NCBI GenBank assembly: GCA_041912595.1
Contig: JAYRMR010000015.1
Coordinates: 1 to 64,000, forward strand
Length of the DNA: 64,000 nt
Source of the DNA: Roseateles_B sp041912595
Lineage (GTDB): Bacteria; Pseudomonadota; Gammaproteobacteria; Burkholderiales; Burkholderiaceae_C
Reading direction: 5' to 3'
Shown: positions 49,819 through 58,521 of the stretch, piece by piece
Layout of the letters: every line of letters begins with the position of its first letter
Numbering within the stretch: the first letter of the stretch is position 1
Made by a program: the position numbers and the translations under genes
The notes under the pieces: generated by a model
Told to the model about the DNA's origin: nothing
What the model saw: the letters and a program-made list of their open reading frames with translations, nothing else
The model's database searches: none

Positions 49819-52530
49819 TTACTTGAAGTCGCCCGCGAACACGAGCTGGAAGGCCTCCAGCTTGAAGTGCTTGCGCAGGGCCTCGTTGACCTGCTCCAGG
49901 CTCTGCTTCTGGATGGCGTCGTTCAGCTGCTGCTCGCGCGCGAAGGTGCGGCCCAGGCGCTGCTGGCTGCTGAGCATGCCGGCCACCGCGCCGTCCTGGG
50001 CGAGGCTCAGGCGGCGCTGGTTCAGCAGGGCCTGCTTGGCCTCGTCCAGCTCCTTGGCGCTGAAGCCGTCCTTCAGGGCGCGGGCGACTTCCTCGCGCAG
50101 GGCGGTCTCGACCTTCTCGCGGTTCTGCGGCGCGAAGATGGCGTAGACGAACCAGGCGCCCGACGGATCCTCGGAGCCCAGGTTCACGCCGGTGCCGGTG
50201 CCGTAGGAGAGGCCTTCCTTCTCGCGGATGCGCGTCCAGAGGCGGGAATTGCCGCCGCCGCCGAGGATGTGGTTGGCCAGCTGCAGGGCGGCGAAGTCCG
50301 GCGTGCTGTCGTTGAGCGGCAGGGACTGGATGCCCAGCATCATGGCGTTCTGCTTGTCCGGCGTGCGCAGCAGCTGCACCTGGCCGGGCTTGGCCACGTG
50401 CAGGCGCGGGATGCGCTGGTAGGCCGTCTTCGCGGACCAGCCGCCGAGGTCGGCGGTGATCGCGGCCTTGGCGGCGCCCGCGTCGAAGTCACCCACCAGG
50501 GCCAGCTGCGCCTGGCTCGCGCCGTAGAAGGCAGCATGGAAGGCCTTGACCTGCTCCAGCGTCACCGCCTTCACGTCGGCCTCTTCCTCGTCGAAGCTGC
50601 GCACATGGCGCACGTCGCCGCGGGGCTCGTTGTTCAGCGCGATGCCGGCGGCCTTCTGGGCGATGCCTTCCGGGTTGTCCTTCTGGGCCTGGATGCCGGT
50701 CAGCGCCTGGGCGCGCAGCTCCTCGAGCGCGGCGGCGTCGAGGCGCGGGCTCTTGAGCATCTCGGCGACGAGCGCCAGCGCCTGCGTGGCGAACTCCTTC
50801 TTGGTGCTCCAGCTCACCGTCAGGCGGTCGGCCGAGGGATTGCCGACCTGCAGCTCCACCTTGGCGGCATCCAGCGCGTCGCGCAGCTGCTCGCGGGTCT
50901 TGCTGACGGTGCCCATCTTGAGCATGGCCGCGGTGAGATCCGCGACGCTCTGCTGGCCGAAGAGGCTCTTCGCATCGCCCAGCTGCAGGCTCAGCGTGCC
51001 GCGCACGGCCTCGCCACGCGTGGGCTTGGGCAGCAGCGCCAGCTTCAGGCCGTTCGGCAGCTGGCTGCGCTGCGCGCTGCGGTCGAGGTTGGCGGGGCTG
51101 GCGTCGAAGGCGGCGACCACGCCGGCGGCGGCCTGCGGCTTGAAGGTCTTGAGCTCGGTCGCGACGTCCACGAAGACCGGGGCCGGCGCGCGCACCGGCT
51201 TCTCCGTCGGGAGGTACTGCGACAGCGTGCGGTTGGCCGGCAGGAAGCGCTCGGTGGCCACGCGCTGGACGTCGGCCACGGTCAGCGCCTTGATGCGGTC
51301 GCGCAGCAGGAAGAACAGGCGCCAGTCGCCCTGGGCGATCGTCTCGGACAGCGTGATGCCGACCTGCTCGGGGCTCGTGAAGAGCTTCTCCCAGCGGTTC
51401 AGCCAGCGGGTCTGGGCGCGCTTGAGCTCTTCCTCGGTCACGGGGCGCTCGGCGAAGCCCTCCGTCACGGCGATCAGCTCGCGGTTGAGCTCGTCCTGCG
51501 AGGCCTTGGGCGCCAGCTCCGCGATCATCATCGTGAAGCCCGGCTCGGCCAGGGCGAGGCCGAAGTTGCCCACGCTGGCGGCCAGCTTGGTCTCCTCGAC
51601 CAGGCGCTTGTGCAGGCGGCCGCCCGGGGCCTCGGTCAGGATGAGGTTGAGCACCTCGATGGCGGCGTAGTCGGGGTGGGCGCCGGGGGTGACGTGGTAG
51701 GCCGCGAGGCTCATCGGCGTGCCGCCCTGGCGGCGCACGGTGACGGCGTGCTCACCGTCCTGCACCGGGTCGATCGTGTAGAGCTTGGTGAGCTGGCGCT
51801 TCGGGCGGGGCAGCTTGCCGAAGCTCTGCTCGACCCAGTCCAGCACCTGGTTGGCGTCGAACTTGCCGGCCACGATCAGCGTGGCGTTGTCCGGCTGGTA
51901 GTAGTTCCGGTAGAAGGCCTGCAGACGGCCGATGTCCACGTTCTCGACGTCCGCGCGGGCGCCGATGGTGTCCTTGCCGTAGTTGTGCCACTGGTACATC
52001 GAGGCCAGGGTGCGCTGCGTGGTGACGCCGCCCGGGTCGTTCTCGCCCATTTCCATCTCGTTGCGCACGACGGTCATCTCGGTGTCGAGGTGGCGGCGGG
52101 CGATGTAGCTGTTGACCATCGCGTCGGCCTGCCACTCGAGGTACCACTTCAGGTTGGCGTCATTGGCGGCGAAGGCGGCGAAGTAGTTGGTGCGGTCGAA
52201 CCACGTCGAGCCGTTGGCGGCAAAGCCGCGCTTGGTGAAGTCGGACCACGGGTCCTGGTGCTTGGGGCTGCCCTTGAAGATCAGGTGCTCCAGCAGGTGG
52301 GCCATGCCCGTCTCGCCGTAGTTCTCGTGCTTGGAACCCACGCGGTAGGTCACGTTGACGGTGGTCGTGGGCTTGGAGGCGTCGGGCGCCAGCAGCACCT
52401 GCAGGCCGTTGGGCAGACGGTACTCCGTGATGCCCTCCACGGTGTTCACGGGCTTGAGCGAGTGCGCCTGGGCGCCGAAGGCAAAGGCCAGGCCGACGGC
52501 CAGGCTCAGGGGATGGAGCTTGCGGATCAT
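49819..52530 (-). CDS. M16 family zinc metallopeptidase (pitrilysin-like)
   Basis: This 903-residue exported metallopeptidase has a signal peptide (about 1-22, ending GAQAH). Two tandem M16 units follow. The first carries the inverted zinc motif HLLEH (His78, Glu81, His82), with the third ligand Glu in the VVRNEMEMGEND segment. The second (about 470-900) lacks the motif, as is normal for the structural half. It should be a periplasmic peptidase that degrades or processes small peptides. The gene stands alone, 60 bp upstream of the M50 gene's end. Confidence 0.93.
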   Translation of the reverse strand: MIRKLHPLSLAVGLAFAFGAQAHSLKPVNTVEGITEYRLPNGLQVLLAPDASKPTTTVNVTYRVGSKHENYGETGMAHLLEHLIFKGSPKHQDPWSDFTKRGFAANGSTWFDRTNYFAAFAANDANLKWYLEWQADAMVNSYIARRHLDTEMTVVRNEMEMGENDPGGVTTQRTLASMYQWHNYGKDTIGARADVENVDIGRLQAFYRNYYQPDNATLIVAGKFDANQVLDWVEQSFGKLPRPKRQLTKLYTIDPVQDGEHAVTVRRQGGTPMSLAAYHVTPGAHPDYAAIEVLNLILTEAPGGRLHKRLVEETKLAASVGNFGLALAEPGFTMMIAELAPKASQDELNRELIAVTEGFAERPVTEEELKRAQTRWLNRWEKLFTSPEQVGITLSETIAQGDWRLFFLLRDRIKALTVADVQRVATERFLPANRTLSQYLPTEKPVRAPAPVFVDVATELKTFKPQAAAGVVAAFDASPANLDRSAQRSQLPNGLKLALLPKPTRGEAVRGTLSLQLGDAKSLFGQQSVADLTAAMLKMGTVSKTREQLRDALDAAKVELQVGNPSADRLTVSWSTKKEFATQALALVAEMLKSPRLDAAALEELRAQALTGIQAQKDNPEGIAQKAAGIALNNEPRGDVRHVRSFDEEEADVKAVTLEQVKAFHAAFYGASQAQLALVGDFDAGAAKAAITADLGGWSAKTAYQRIPRLHVAKPGQVQLLRTPDKQNAMMLGIQSLPLNDSTPDFAALQLANHILGGGGNSRLWTRIREKEGLSYGTGTGVNLGSEDPSGAWFVYAIFAPQNREKVETALREEVARALKDGFSAKELDEAKQALLNQRRLSLAQDGAVAGMLSSQQRLGRTFAREQQLNDAIQKQSLEQVNEALRKHFKLEAFQLVFAGDFK

Positions 52531-52590
52531 GGTGTGGGGAAGGTGATCAATGGCGGGGAGTGTGCATCCGCGCGGGGGAAATGAAGAAAG

Positions 52591-53325
52591 TCAGCCAAGG
52601 CCGTGCACGCGGGCGCTCTGCTGCAGCATCTCGTGGACGTCATGGCTCATGAGGGCCAGGAAGGCGGCCAGCACGACGTAGTAGGTGCCGTACTCCCACT
52701 TCACGGCCGCCGGGACGGCGTAGTAGGTCTGGCCCTCGGGGCTGTCGCTGCGGTACTTCCAGGCCTTCCACAGCTGCGGCCAGGCCAGCACGGCGATCAG
52801 CAGCAGCATGGGGCTCGGGCGCCACAGGAAGAGGCCGACGAGCAGCGGCACGCCCAGCAGCCAGATGCGCGGCGAGAGCACCGCCGTGATGCGGCCGCCG
52901 TCCAGGGGCGAGACGGGGATGAGGTTGAAGAGGTTCAGGAAGAAGCCGCTGTAGGCCACGGCCAGCAGCCAGTCCGCGTTCCAGCTGCGGGCCAGCAGGT
53001 AGCAGACCGTGGCGCCCACCGTGCCCAGCAGCGGGCCGCCCAGGCCCACGTAGGCCTCGGTCTGGGCGTCGTGCGGCAGGTCCTTGAGCTCGATCCAGGC
53101 GCCCACGAAGGGGATGAAGGTGGGCAAGCCCACGTTCAGGCCCTTGTGGCGGGCGGCGAGGTAGTGGCCCATCTCGTGCACGAAGAGCAGGGCGATGAAG
53201 CCGGCGGCATAGCGCCAGCCGTACAGCATCGCGTACACGCCCAGCGCCAGCAGCATGCTGCCGCCGGACAGCAGGATCTTCCCCAGCTTGAGGCCGGAGA
53301 AGAGCAGCAGCAGGAGCTTGATCAT
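52591..53325 (-). CDS. Site-2 protease family (M50) membrane metallopeptidase
   Basis: This 244-residue intramembrane metalloprotease has HEMGH (His50 to His54) in a membrane segment. The second conserved site NLIPVSPLDGGRI supplies the third zinc ligand Asp. About five or six hydrophobic segments are present and no PDZ domain is visible, so it belongs to the short, RseP-unlike group. It is translated from the same message as the DUF2167 protein with a 4-bp overlap. The substrate is not known; the DUF2167 partner is a candidate accessory or target. Confidence 0.92.
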   Translation of the reverse strand: MIKLLLLLFSGLKLGKILLSGGSMLLALGVYAMLYGWRYAAGFIALLFVHEMGHYLAARHKGLNVGLPTFIPFVGAWIELKDLPHDAQTEAYVGLGGPLLGTVGATVCYLLARSWNADWLLAVAYSGFFLNLFNLIPVSPLDGGRITAVLSPRIWLLGVPLLVGLFLWRPSPMLLLIAVLAWPQLWKAWKYRSDSPEGQTYYAVPAAVKWEYGTYYVVLAAFLALMSHDVHEMLQQSARVHGLG

Positions 53326-54308
53326 TCGCGCGGGGCGTCCGCAGCGGGGGTGGCAGCCGGGGTGGCGGGGGCTTCGGCTTCGGCCTGGGCCTTGGGCTTG
53401 CGCTTGAAGAAGTTCAGCACCGCGCCGCCGAAGGCCAGCACGCCGATGATGGCCAGCTTCGCGAACTTGGCCAGGAAGGCGAAGATCACCGCGAAGAAGC
53501 CCAGCTTCTTGGCGCCCACGCCCAGCACCAGCGCGGCCAGGCCGTACTCGGCGACCTTGTCGGTGCTGCTGTTGAAGTCGGCGTAGCGCTTGCCGTCATT
53601 GAACTGCAGGGCGCCGAGCAGCGCCTGGGCATCGACCTTGTGGGCGGCCAGGTCCTTCAGGTCCGTGACGAGGTTGAGGCTCAGATAGCCTTCGCGGCCG
53701 AGGGCATAGGTGTTGTAGTTGACGCCCTGTTCCTCGCCGGCCGGCGCGCCCTTGCCGCGCGAGCTCATCGCCCAGACCAGGCGGTGGGTGTCCGCGGCAT
53801 AGGCGGGCTTCTCGGCCCAGCCCACGATCTCCAGCTCGGGCACGCCCAGCTTGGCGCGTTCCTTGTTGCTGGCCTCGGTGCCCTCGCGGTAGGACTTCAG
53901 CAGCTCGTCGGCGTTCCAGTCCTTGGCGTCGTCGTCCTTGATGTAGCCGGCGCTCTCGAAGCGCAGCACGGCGAACCAGCCCTCGCCGCCCGCGGGGAAG
54001 ACGAGGCCCAGCAGGTCGCTGTAGTCGCCTGGATTGCCCATGGCGCGCATCACCTTCGCCGCGTGGGGCTGCGGAATGAAGACCTTGCCGTCCGGCAGGT
54101 GCAGCACGGCCTGGCTGGCCAGGGGCACGTCGTTCGGGCCGGCGGTGGCGGCCTGGCGTGCCTCGGCGAAGACCTGCGCCGCGGAAGCGGCGGCCGGATC
54201 GGCGGGGGTGTCGGCGGCGGCATCGGCGGCGCGCGCGCTCAGGCCGCTCAGGCCCAGCGTGACGGTCAGGAAGAGAGCGGCCAGACGGCGCCCGATCGGG
54301 GTGTTCAT
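53322..54308 (-). CDS. DUF2167 membrane protein
   Basis: This 328-residue protein of the DUF2167 family has a signal peptide (about 1-27). A periplasmic domain contains HLPDGKVFIPQPHAAKVMRAMGNPG, GWFAVLRFESAGYIKDDDAKDWNADELL and the late YADFNSSTDKVAEYGLAALVLG. One or two membrane segments (about 265-305) precede a Pro/Ala-rich tail. The stop overlaps the M50 start. DUF2167 and M50 pairs suggest a functional link at the membrane, though the activity is unknown. Confidence 0.85.
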   Translation of the reverse strand: MNTPIGRRLAALFLTVTLGLSGLSARAADAAADTPADPAAASAAQVFAEARQAATAGPNDVPLASQAVLHLPDGKVFIPQPHAAKVMRAMGNPGDYSDLLGLVFPAGGEGWFAVLRFESAGYIKDDDAKDWNADELLKSYREGTEASNKERAKLGVPELEIVGWAEKPAYAADTHRLVWAMSSRGKGAPAGEEQGVNYNTYALGREGYLSLNLVTDLKDLAAHKVDAQALLGALQFNDGKRYADFNSSTDKVAEYGLAALVLGVGAKKLGFFAVIFAFLAKFAKLAIIGVLAFGGAVLNFFKRKPKAQAEAEAPATPAATPAADAPRE

Positions 54309-54415
54309 GCAGGTCCTCCCTGCGGCTGCGGGCCGCAGTCTGTTCTTGGTGGTGGGGAAGGAAAGTCTAGCAAGCGCCCCCTCCCGCCGCGGGCGGGCCG
54401 GGCGCGCTGCGGACA

Positions 54416-56443
54416 TCAGGGTGGCACGCGTTCGTAGCGGTAGGGGAGGCTGGCGTAGGCCTGGTCCGGCGTGGCCATGGGATAGCCGCCCTCGACCACC
54501 ATCGCGCCGGACTTGTCGCTGCCCAGGCCCCACCACTGCAGGGTGAAGTCGCTGGCCTCGTTGCCCAGGCGCACGCGCACGCTGCCGTCGGCGGCGAGGG
54601 CCCAGCTGCCCTGGTAGCTGTCGTGGTGGGCCAGCAGGCTGGCGCTGCCGTCGGCGCGCAATTGCAGCGTGCGCACGAGGCGGTCGATGCGCCAGTCCCC
54701 GATGAGATCGCTGCGCTGCCAGCTGAGCGCCGGATCCTGCGTGTAGGCCTCGCCCAGGCTCGCGCCCTGGCCCTGCGGCCCGTCGTACAGCACGTGCATC
54801 ACGAACTGGCGGGCGGCGCTGCGCTGCATCAGCTGCAGGCGCCAGCGCTGGGCGCTGCCGTTCTCCACGACGAGCTCGCCGCCGTCGAGCGTCCAGCGCC
54901 AGCTGCGACCGGTGATGCTGCCGTCGGCCTGCAGTTCCAGCGGCGTGCGCAGCAGCGGGCCCGCGGCCTGGTGGCTGCGCAGCTCCTGCGTCTCGCCGAT
55001 GGGCAGGAACCAGCGGCCGGGGATCTCCGCGGCCTGCAGCGCCAGCGGCGCGTCCGTGAGGCCGAGGCTCAGCGGCGTGGAGAGCGTGGCGCTGCCGTCG
55101 TCCGGGCCGCAGTCGAACTGGCTGACGCAGCTGCCCAGCTGCAGCACGTCCCCGAAGGCGAAGCGGCTGAGGCGCCGCACGCTCTGGAGGTACTCGTGAT
55201 ACGGGAAATCGAAGATGTCGGTGCCAGTGGCGACCTCCGTGCCGCTGCCGCTCAGGAGCAGGATGCCCTTGCCGCTGAGGTCCCATTCCAGCGCCGCGTG
55301 CGCCGCCGGGAAGCTCTGGCGGGGCCGCAGCGTGCCCTTGCCGTCGGCCCCGAGCGACAGCGTGCTGCTGTTCTTGGCGGTGCCGAAGACGGGCGCCTGC
55401 TCCAGGGCCGAGACCGGCCCGAGGATGTAGCGCGCCGGCACGGTGTCGGCGGTGAAGGGGCTGCGGGTGAGCAGCGCGGCGAGCACGTCCTGCTGCATCT
55501 GCGTCAGGGTGTCGCCGAGGGCGGCCTGCGCGGCGGCACGGAACTGGCGCAGGCCGGCGTCGTCCGCCAGCATCTGCGCCACGGTGCCGAAGCCGGTGGG
55601 GAGCGCGACCCGCTTCTGGCGGGCGGCCTGCACGAGGGCGACACGGTCGGCCAGGGCGTCGAGCGCATAGCCCGACAGCGCCCGGCGCAGGCCTGTCTCG
55701 TCCGGGATCGACGTCTGCTGGGTGAGGCTGCGGTATTGGCCCAGCAGCAGCGCGGCCTCGCCGATGGCCGTGTCGTCGATCCGCAGGGCCGACAGGCGCG
55801 CGGCGTCCAGTCGATGGGAGCTGCCCGCGAGCTTCAGGAGCGTGCCGCCGCCGGCGAGGTAGAGCTCGGCGCGGTCCCGCGGCCAGGTGGCGTCCTCCTT
55901 CAGGCGCAGGCGCAGCAGGCGGTCGAGCTGGCTGACCTCCGTGAACCACAGCTGGACGCGGTAGGCGCCCTGCGCATCGGTCTCGGCGCTGCCGAGGGGC
56001 TGATCGTCGGCCAGCACGTCGACGCTGCGCCGGGCCTGTGCCTGTCCGCCCAGCAAGACCTGACCCTCCAGCGTCAGCCCGCGGCGCAGCGTCAGCGCGA
56101 CGGTGGCCTGCTGCGTGCCGCCCTGGGCGTCGCGCACCTGGTAGCTGAAGCGGTCCTGCCCGAGGGCGCCGGCCCGCGGCGTGTAGCGGATGCGGCCGTT
56201 CTCGACGGCGGCGCTGCCGAGGCCGGGGGCCTGCACGCCCGTGAGCACCAGGCCCTCGCCGAGGTCATTTGCCAGCACGTCCAGGAGCAGCGCCGCGCCG
56301 TCGTCCACCGTGGCGCTGTCGTCCCGGGCCTGCAGGGCCGGGCCGAGGGGGGCGTCACCGGAGCCGCAGCCGGCGAGCGACAGCAGGCTGGCCAGGGCCA
56401 GGGAAGCGGGCAGCAGCGGCCATCGGCCGGTCAGCAGACTCAT
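54416..56443 (-). CDS. Lipoprotein with cadherin-like and carboxypeptidase-regulatory-like domains
   Basis: This 675-residue lipoprotein has a lipobox LSLAGC near residue 25. An Ig-like domain of the tandem-95/cadherin type (about 35-120) shows LLLDVLANDLGEGL and RFSYQVRDAQGG. A carboxypeptidase-regulatory-like segment (about 122-175: LEGQVLLGGQA, SAETDAQGAYRVQLW) follows, then a long unassigned C-terminal part. It is probably anchored at the outer membrane. The start at 56443 is fixed by the lipoprotein signal. A copy of the dispersed 13-mer lies in the regulatory-like segment. Function unknown. Confidence 0.78.
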   Translation of the reverse strand: MSLLTGRWPLLPASLALASLLSLAGCGSGDAPLGPALQARDDSATVDDGAALLLDVLANDLGEGLVLTGVQAPGLGSAAVENGRIRYTPRAGALGQDRFSYQVRDAQGGTQQATVALTLRRGLTLEGQVLLGGQAQARRSVDVLADDQPLGSAETDAQGAYRVQLWFTEVSQLDRLLRLRLKEDATWPRDRAELYLAGGGTLLKLAGSSHRLDAARLSALRIDDTAIGEAALLLGQYRSLTQQTSIPDETGLRRALSGYALDALADRVALVQAARQKRVALPTGFGTVAQMLADDAGLRQFRAAAQAALGDTLTQMQQDVLAALLTRSPFTADTVPARYILGPVSALEQAPVFGTAKNSSTLSLGADGKGTLRPRQSFPAAHAALEWDLSGKGILLLSGSGTEVATGTDIFDFPYHEYLQSVRRLSRFAFGDVLQLGSCVSQFDCGPDDGSATLSTPLSLGLTDAPLALQAAEIPGRWFLPIGETQELRSHQAAGPLLRTPLELQADGSITGRSWRWTLDGGELVVENGSAQRWRLQLMQRSAARQFVMHVLYDGPQGQGASLGEAYTQDPALSWQRSDLIGDWRIDRLVRTLQLRADGSASLLAHHDSYQGSWALAADGSVRVRLGNEASDFTLQWWGLGSDKSGAMVVEGGYPMATPDQAYASLPYRYERVPP
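56054..56066 (-). repeat. Dispersed 13-mer GGGTCAGGTCTTG, copy 7
   Basis: Exact copy on the lower strand within the lipoprotein gene, in sense, read as Gly-Gln-Val-Leu. Confidence 0.7.
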
Positions 56444-56802
56444 CGAATCAACTCCTCCGTGTGGCCCGCGGACGGGCAGGGCGGGCTCCCTCCCCAGGGG
56501 CCCGGGCGTCATCTGGGCGCAGATCGCGCAAAGCCCGGGGAGCGTAGCGCTTGGATTCCCGCGCTTTTGTTGCTGCAGATTGCTGATCAGGGGCATCCCC
56601 CTTAGCGGAAACCCGTGGCTTTCCCGCACGCGCCGGCCTGCCGTGGCGACCGATGGCGTTCCCGTCGCGCAAAATGGCGGCCGGCGCCAGGGGGCGACCG
56701 TCTCGTCTGCGCGCGGCCTGGCCGGCGCCCGGCGGTGGACGCAGCAACCCCGGCGGATCGATTCCGGGGCCGGCGAGCGCCCCGCCCACAGCAGGAGGAT
56801 GG
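56444..56802. other. 359-bp divergent gap
   Basis: It separates the two lipoprotein genes and must hold both promoters. I find no gene, repeat or clear operator in it. Confidence 0.4.
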
Positions 56803-58404
56803 ATGAAAAGAACAGGATGGATGTGGACCGCGCTGGCCGCGGCGTTGAGCCTCGGCGGTTTGCTGAGCGGCTGTGGCGGTGGTGCCGCCAATTCGGGCAC
56901 GCCCGTGTTCGGCCAGCTGCCGGTGGATCCCACGCCGGTCCCGCCCGCGGACACCGGCCCGCTGCAGCCCAGCGCGAGCTACGCGCAGCAGTGCGCCCCC
57001 GAGAACGCGCTGGCCACGCCGGGCAGCCGCACCGGCAGCCTCACCACCGAGAAGCGCTGGATGCGCTCCTACTTCGACGAGGCCTACCTGTGGCGCGAGG
57101 CCGTGCCGAGCGTCAACGCGAATGAGGCGATGTTCAGCAACGTCGGGGACGTCCAGGGCTCGCTGCAGGCCTACTTCGACGCCCTGCGCAGCCCGGTGCT
57201 GACGGCCAGCGGCGCGCGCCAGGACCGCTTCAGCTTCATGATCTCGACCGCCAAGTGGCAGCAGATGACGCAGGCCGGCGTGGACGCGGGCTTCGGCATC
57301 GAGTGGACCTTCGGCTCGCCCACGCCGCCGCGCGGCATCCGCATCGCCTACGTGATGCCGGGCAGCCCGGCGCAATCCGCGGGCCTCAAGCGCGGGGACA
57401 CGCTGGTCACGGTCAATGGCGTGTCGGCCGACACCAATGACAGCGCCGGCATCGACGCGCTCAATGACATGCTGAGCCCGGACCGCCTGGGCAAGCGCTA
57501 CGACTTCGTCTTCAGCCGCGCGGGCGCCCCGGCGGTGCAGGTCAGCCTGGCCAGCGCCGAGGTCGAGAACCAGCCGGTCACGCTGGACGAGGTCATCACC
57601 GCCGCGGACGGCCGCAAGGTCGGCCACATGGTCTTCAACACGCACATCGCCAAGGGCGAGATCCAGCTCATCCAGGCCATGACGCGCTTCCAGCAGGCCG
57701 GCGTCTCGGACCTGGTGGTGGACCTGCGCTACAACGGCGGCGGCCTGCTCTTCATGGCTTCGCAGCTGGCCTACATGGTGGCCGGCGCGCAGCAGACGAA
57801 CGGCAAGGACTTCGAACGCAGCCGCTACAACAGCCTGCGCCAGGCCACGGAAGGCGACGCCACGCCCTTCTACAACACGTCCTGCATCCTCGACGCCAAC
57901 TTCCGCTGCACCAACGAGCAGCCGCTGCCGGCCCTGAACCTCAAGCGCGTCTACGTGCTGGCGCAGAGCGGCACCTGCTCCGCGAGCGAGGCCTTCATCA
58001 ACGGCCTGCGCGGCGTGGACGTGGAAGTGGTGCTGATCGGCGGCAAGACCTGCGGCAAGCCCTATGGCTTCACGGCCAAGGACAACTGCGGCAATTCCTA
58101 CTTCCCGATCGAGTTCGGCGGCGTCAACCACAAGGGCTTCGGTGACTACGCCGATGGCTTCGTGCCGGCCGGCAACGGCCCCACGGGCGTGGCGGGCTGC
58201 GTGGTGAATGACGACCTCTCCCGCGAGCTCACCAACCCCGGGGAGGCCATGCTGGCCGCGGCCCTGCAGCACCGCATCACCGGCACCTGCCCGGCCCAGT
58301 CCGTGGCCATGCGCCCGGCGAGCGTGAAGCCCCGCCCGGGCGACAAGGCGCTGGAGTTCAAGCGTTCGCCGCTGCGCAGCAACGCCTTCCGCCTCCCGCG
58401 CTGA
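56803..58404 (+). CDS. S41 family C-terminal processing peptidase, lipoprotein
   Basis: This 533-residue protease has a lipobox (LLSGC, Cys24) and is probably an anchored periplasmic enzyme. A PDZ domain (about 160-250; MPGSPAQSAGLKRGDTLVTVNG) precedes the S41 domain. The nucleophile Ser393 lies in SGTCSASEAF and the likely base Lys419 in KTCGKP. The protein is Cys-rich for the family (CILDANFRC and others), consistent with disulfides. A strong AGGAGG ribosome-binding site supports the start at 56803. A terminator follows at 58461-58495. Confidence 0.92.
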   Translation: MKRTGWMWTALAAALSLGGLLSGCGGGAANSGTPVFGQLPVDPTPVPPADTGPLQPSASYAQQCAPENALATPGSRTGSLTTEKRWMRSYFDEAYLWREAVPSVNANEAMFSNVGDVQGSLQAYFDALRSPVLTASGARQDRFSFMISTAKWQQMTQAGVDAGFGIEWTFGSPTPPRGIRIAYVMPGSPAQSAGLKRGDTLVTVNGVSADTNDSAGIDALNDMLSPDRLGKRYDFVFSRAGAPAVQVSLASAEVENQPVTLDEVITAADGRKVGHMVFNTHIAKGEIQLIQAMTRFQQAGVSDLVVDLRYNGGGLLFMASQLAYMVAGAQQTNGKDFERSRYNSLRQATEGDATPFYNTSCILDANFRCTNEQPLPALNLKRVYVLAQSGTCSASEAFINGLRGVDVEVVLIGGKTCGKPYGFTAKDNCGNSYFPIEFGGVNHKGFGDYADGFVPAGNGPTGVAGCVVNDDLSRELTNPGEAMLAAALQHRITGTCPAQSVAMRPASVKPRPGDKALEFKRSPLRSNAFRLPR

Positions 58405-58460
58405 GGCGCCGGGGCACGGCGCGGCCGCCCGACCGGCGCCGCGCCGGTTCCGCCCAAGAC

Positions 58461-58495
58461 AAAGCCCGCAGGCCTTTCGGCGTGCGGGCTTTTTT
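58461..58495. terminator. Bidirectional Rho-independent terminator
   Basis: AAGCCCGCA and TGCGGGCTT pair perfectly around a 12-nt loop, with A and T runs outside, between two convergent genes. Confidence 0.9.
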
Positions 58496-58521
58496 CATGG
58501 CGCTGGATCAGCGGGGCCAGG

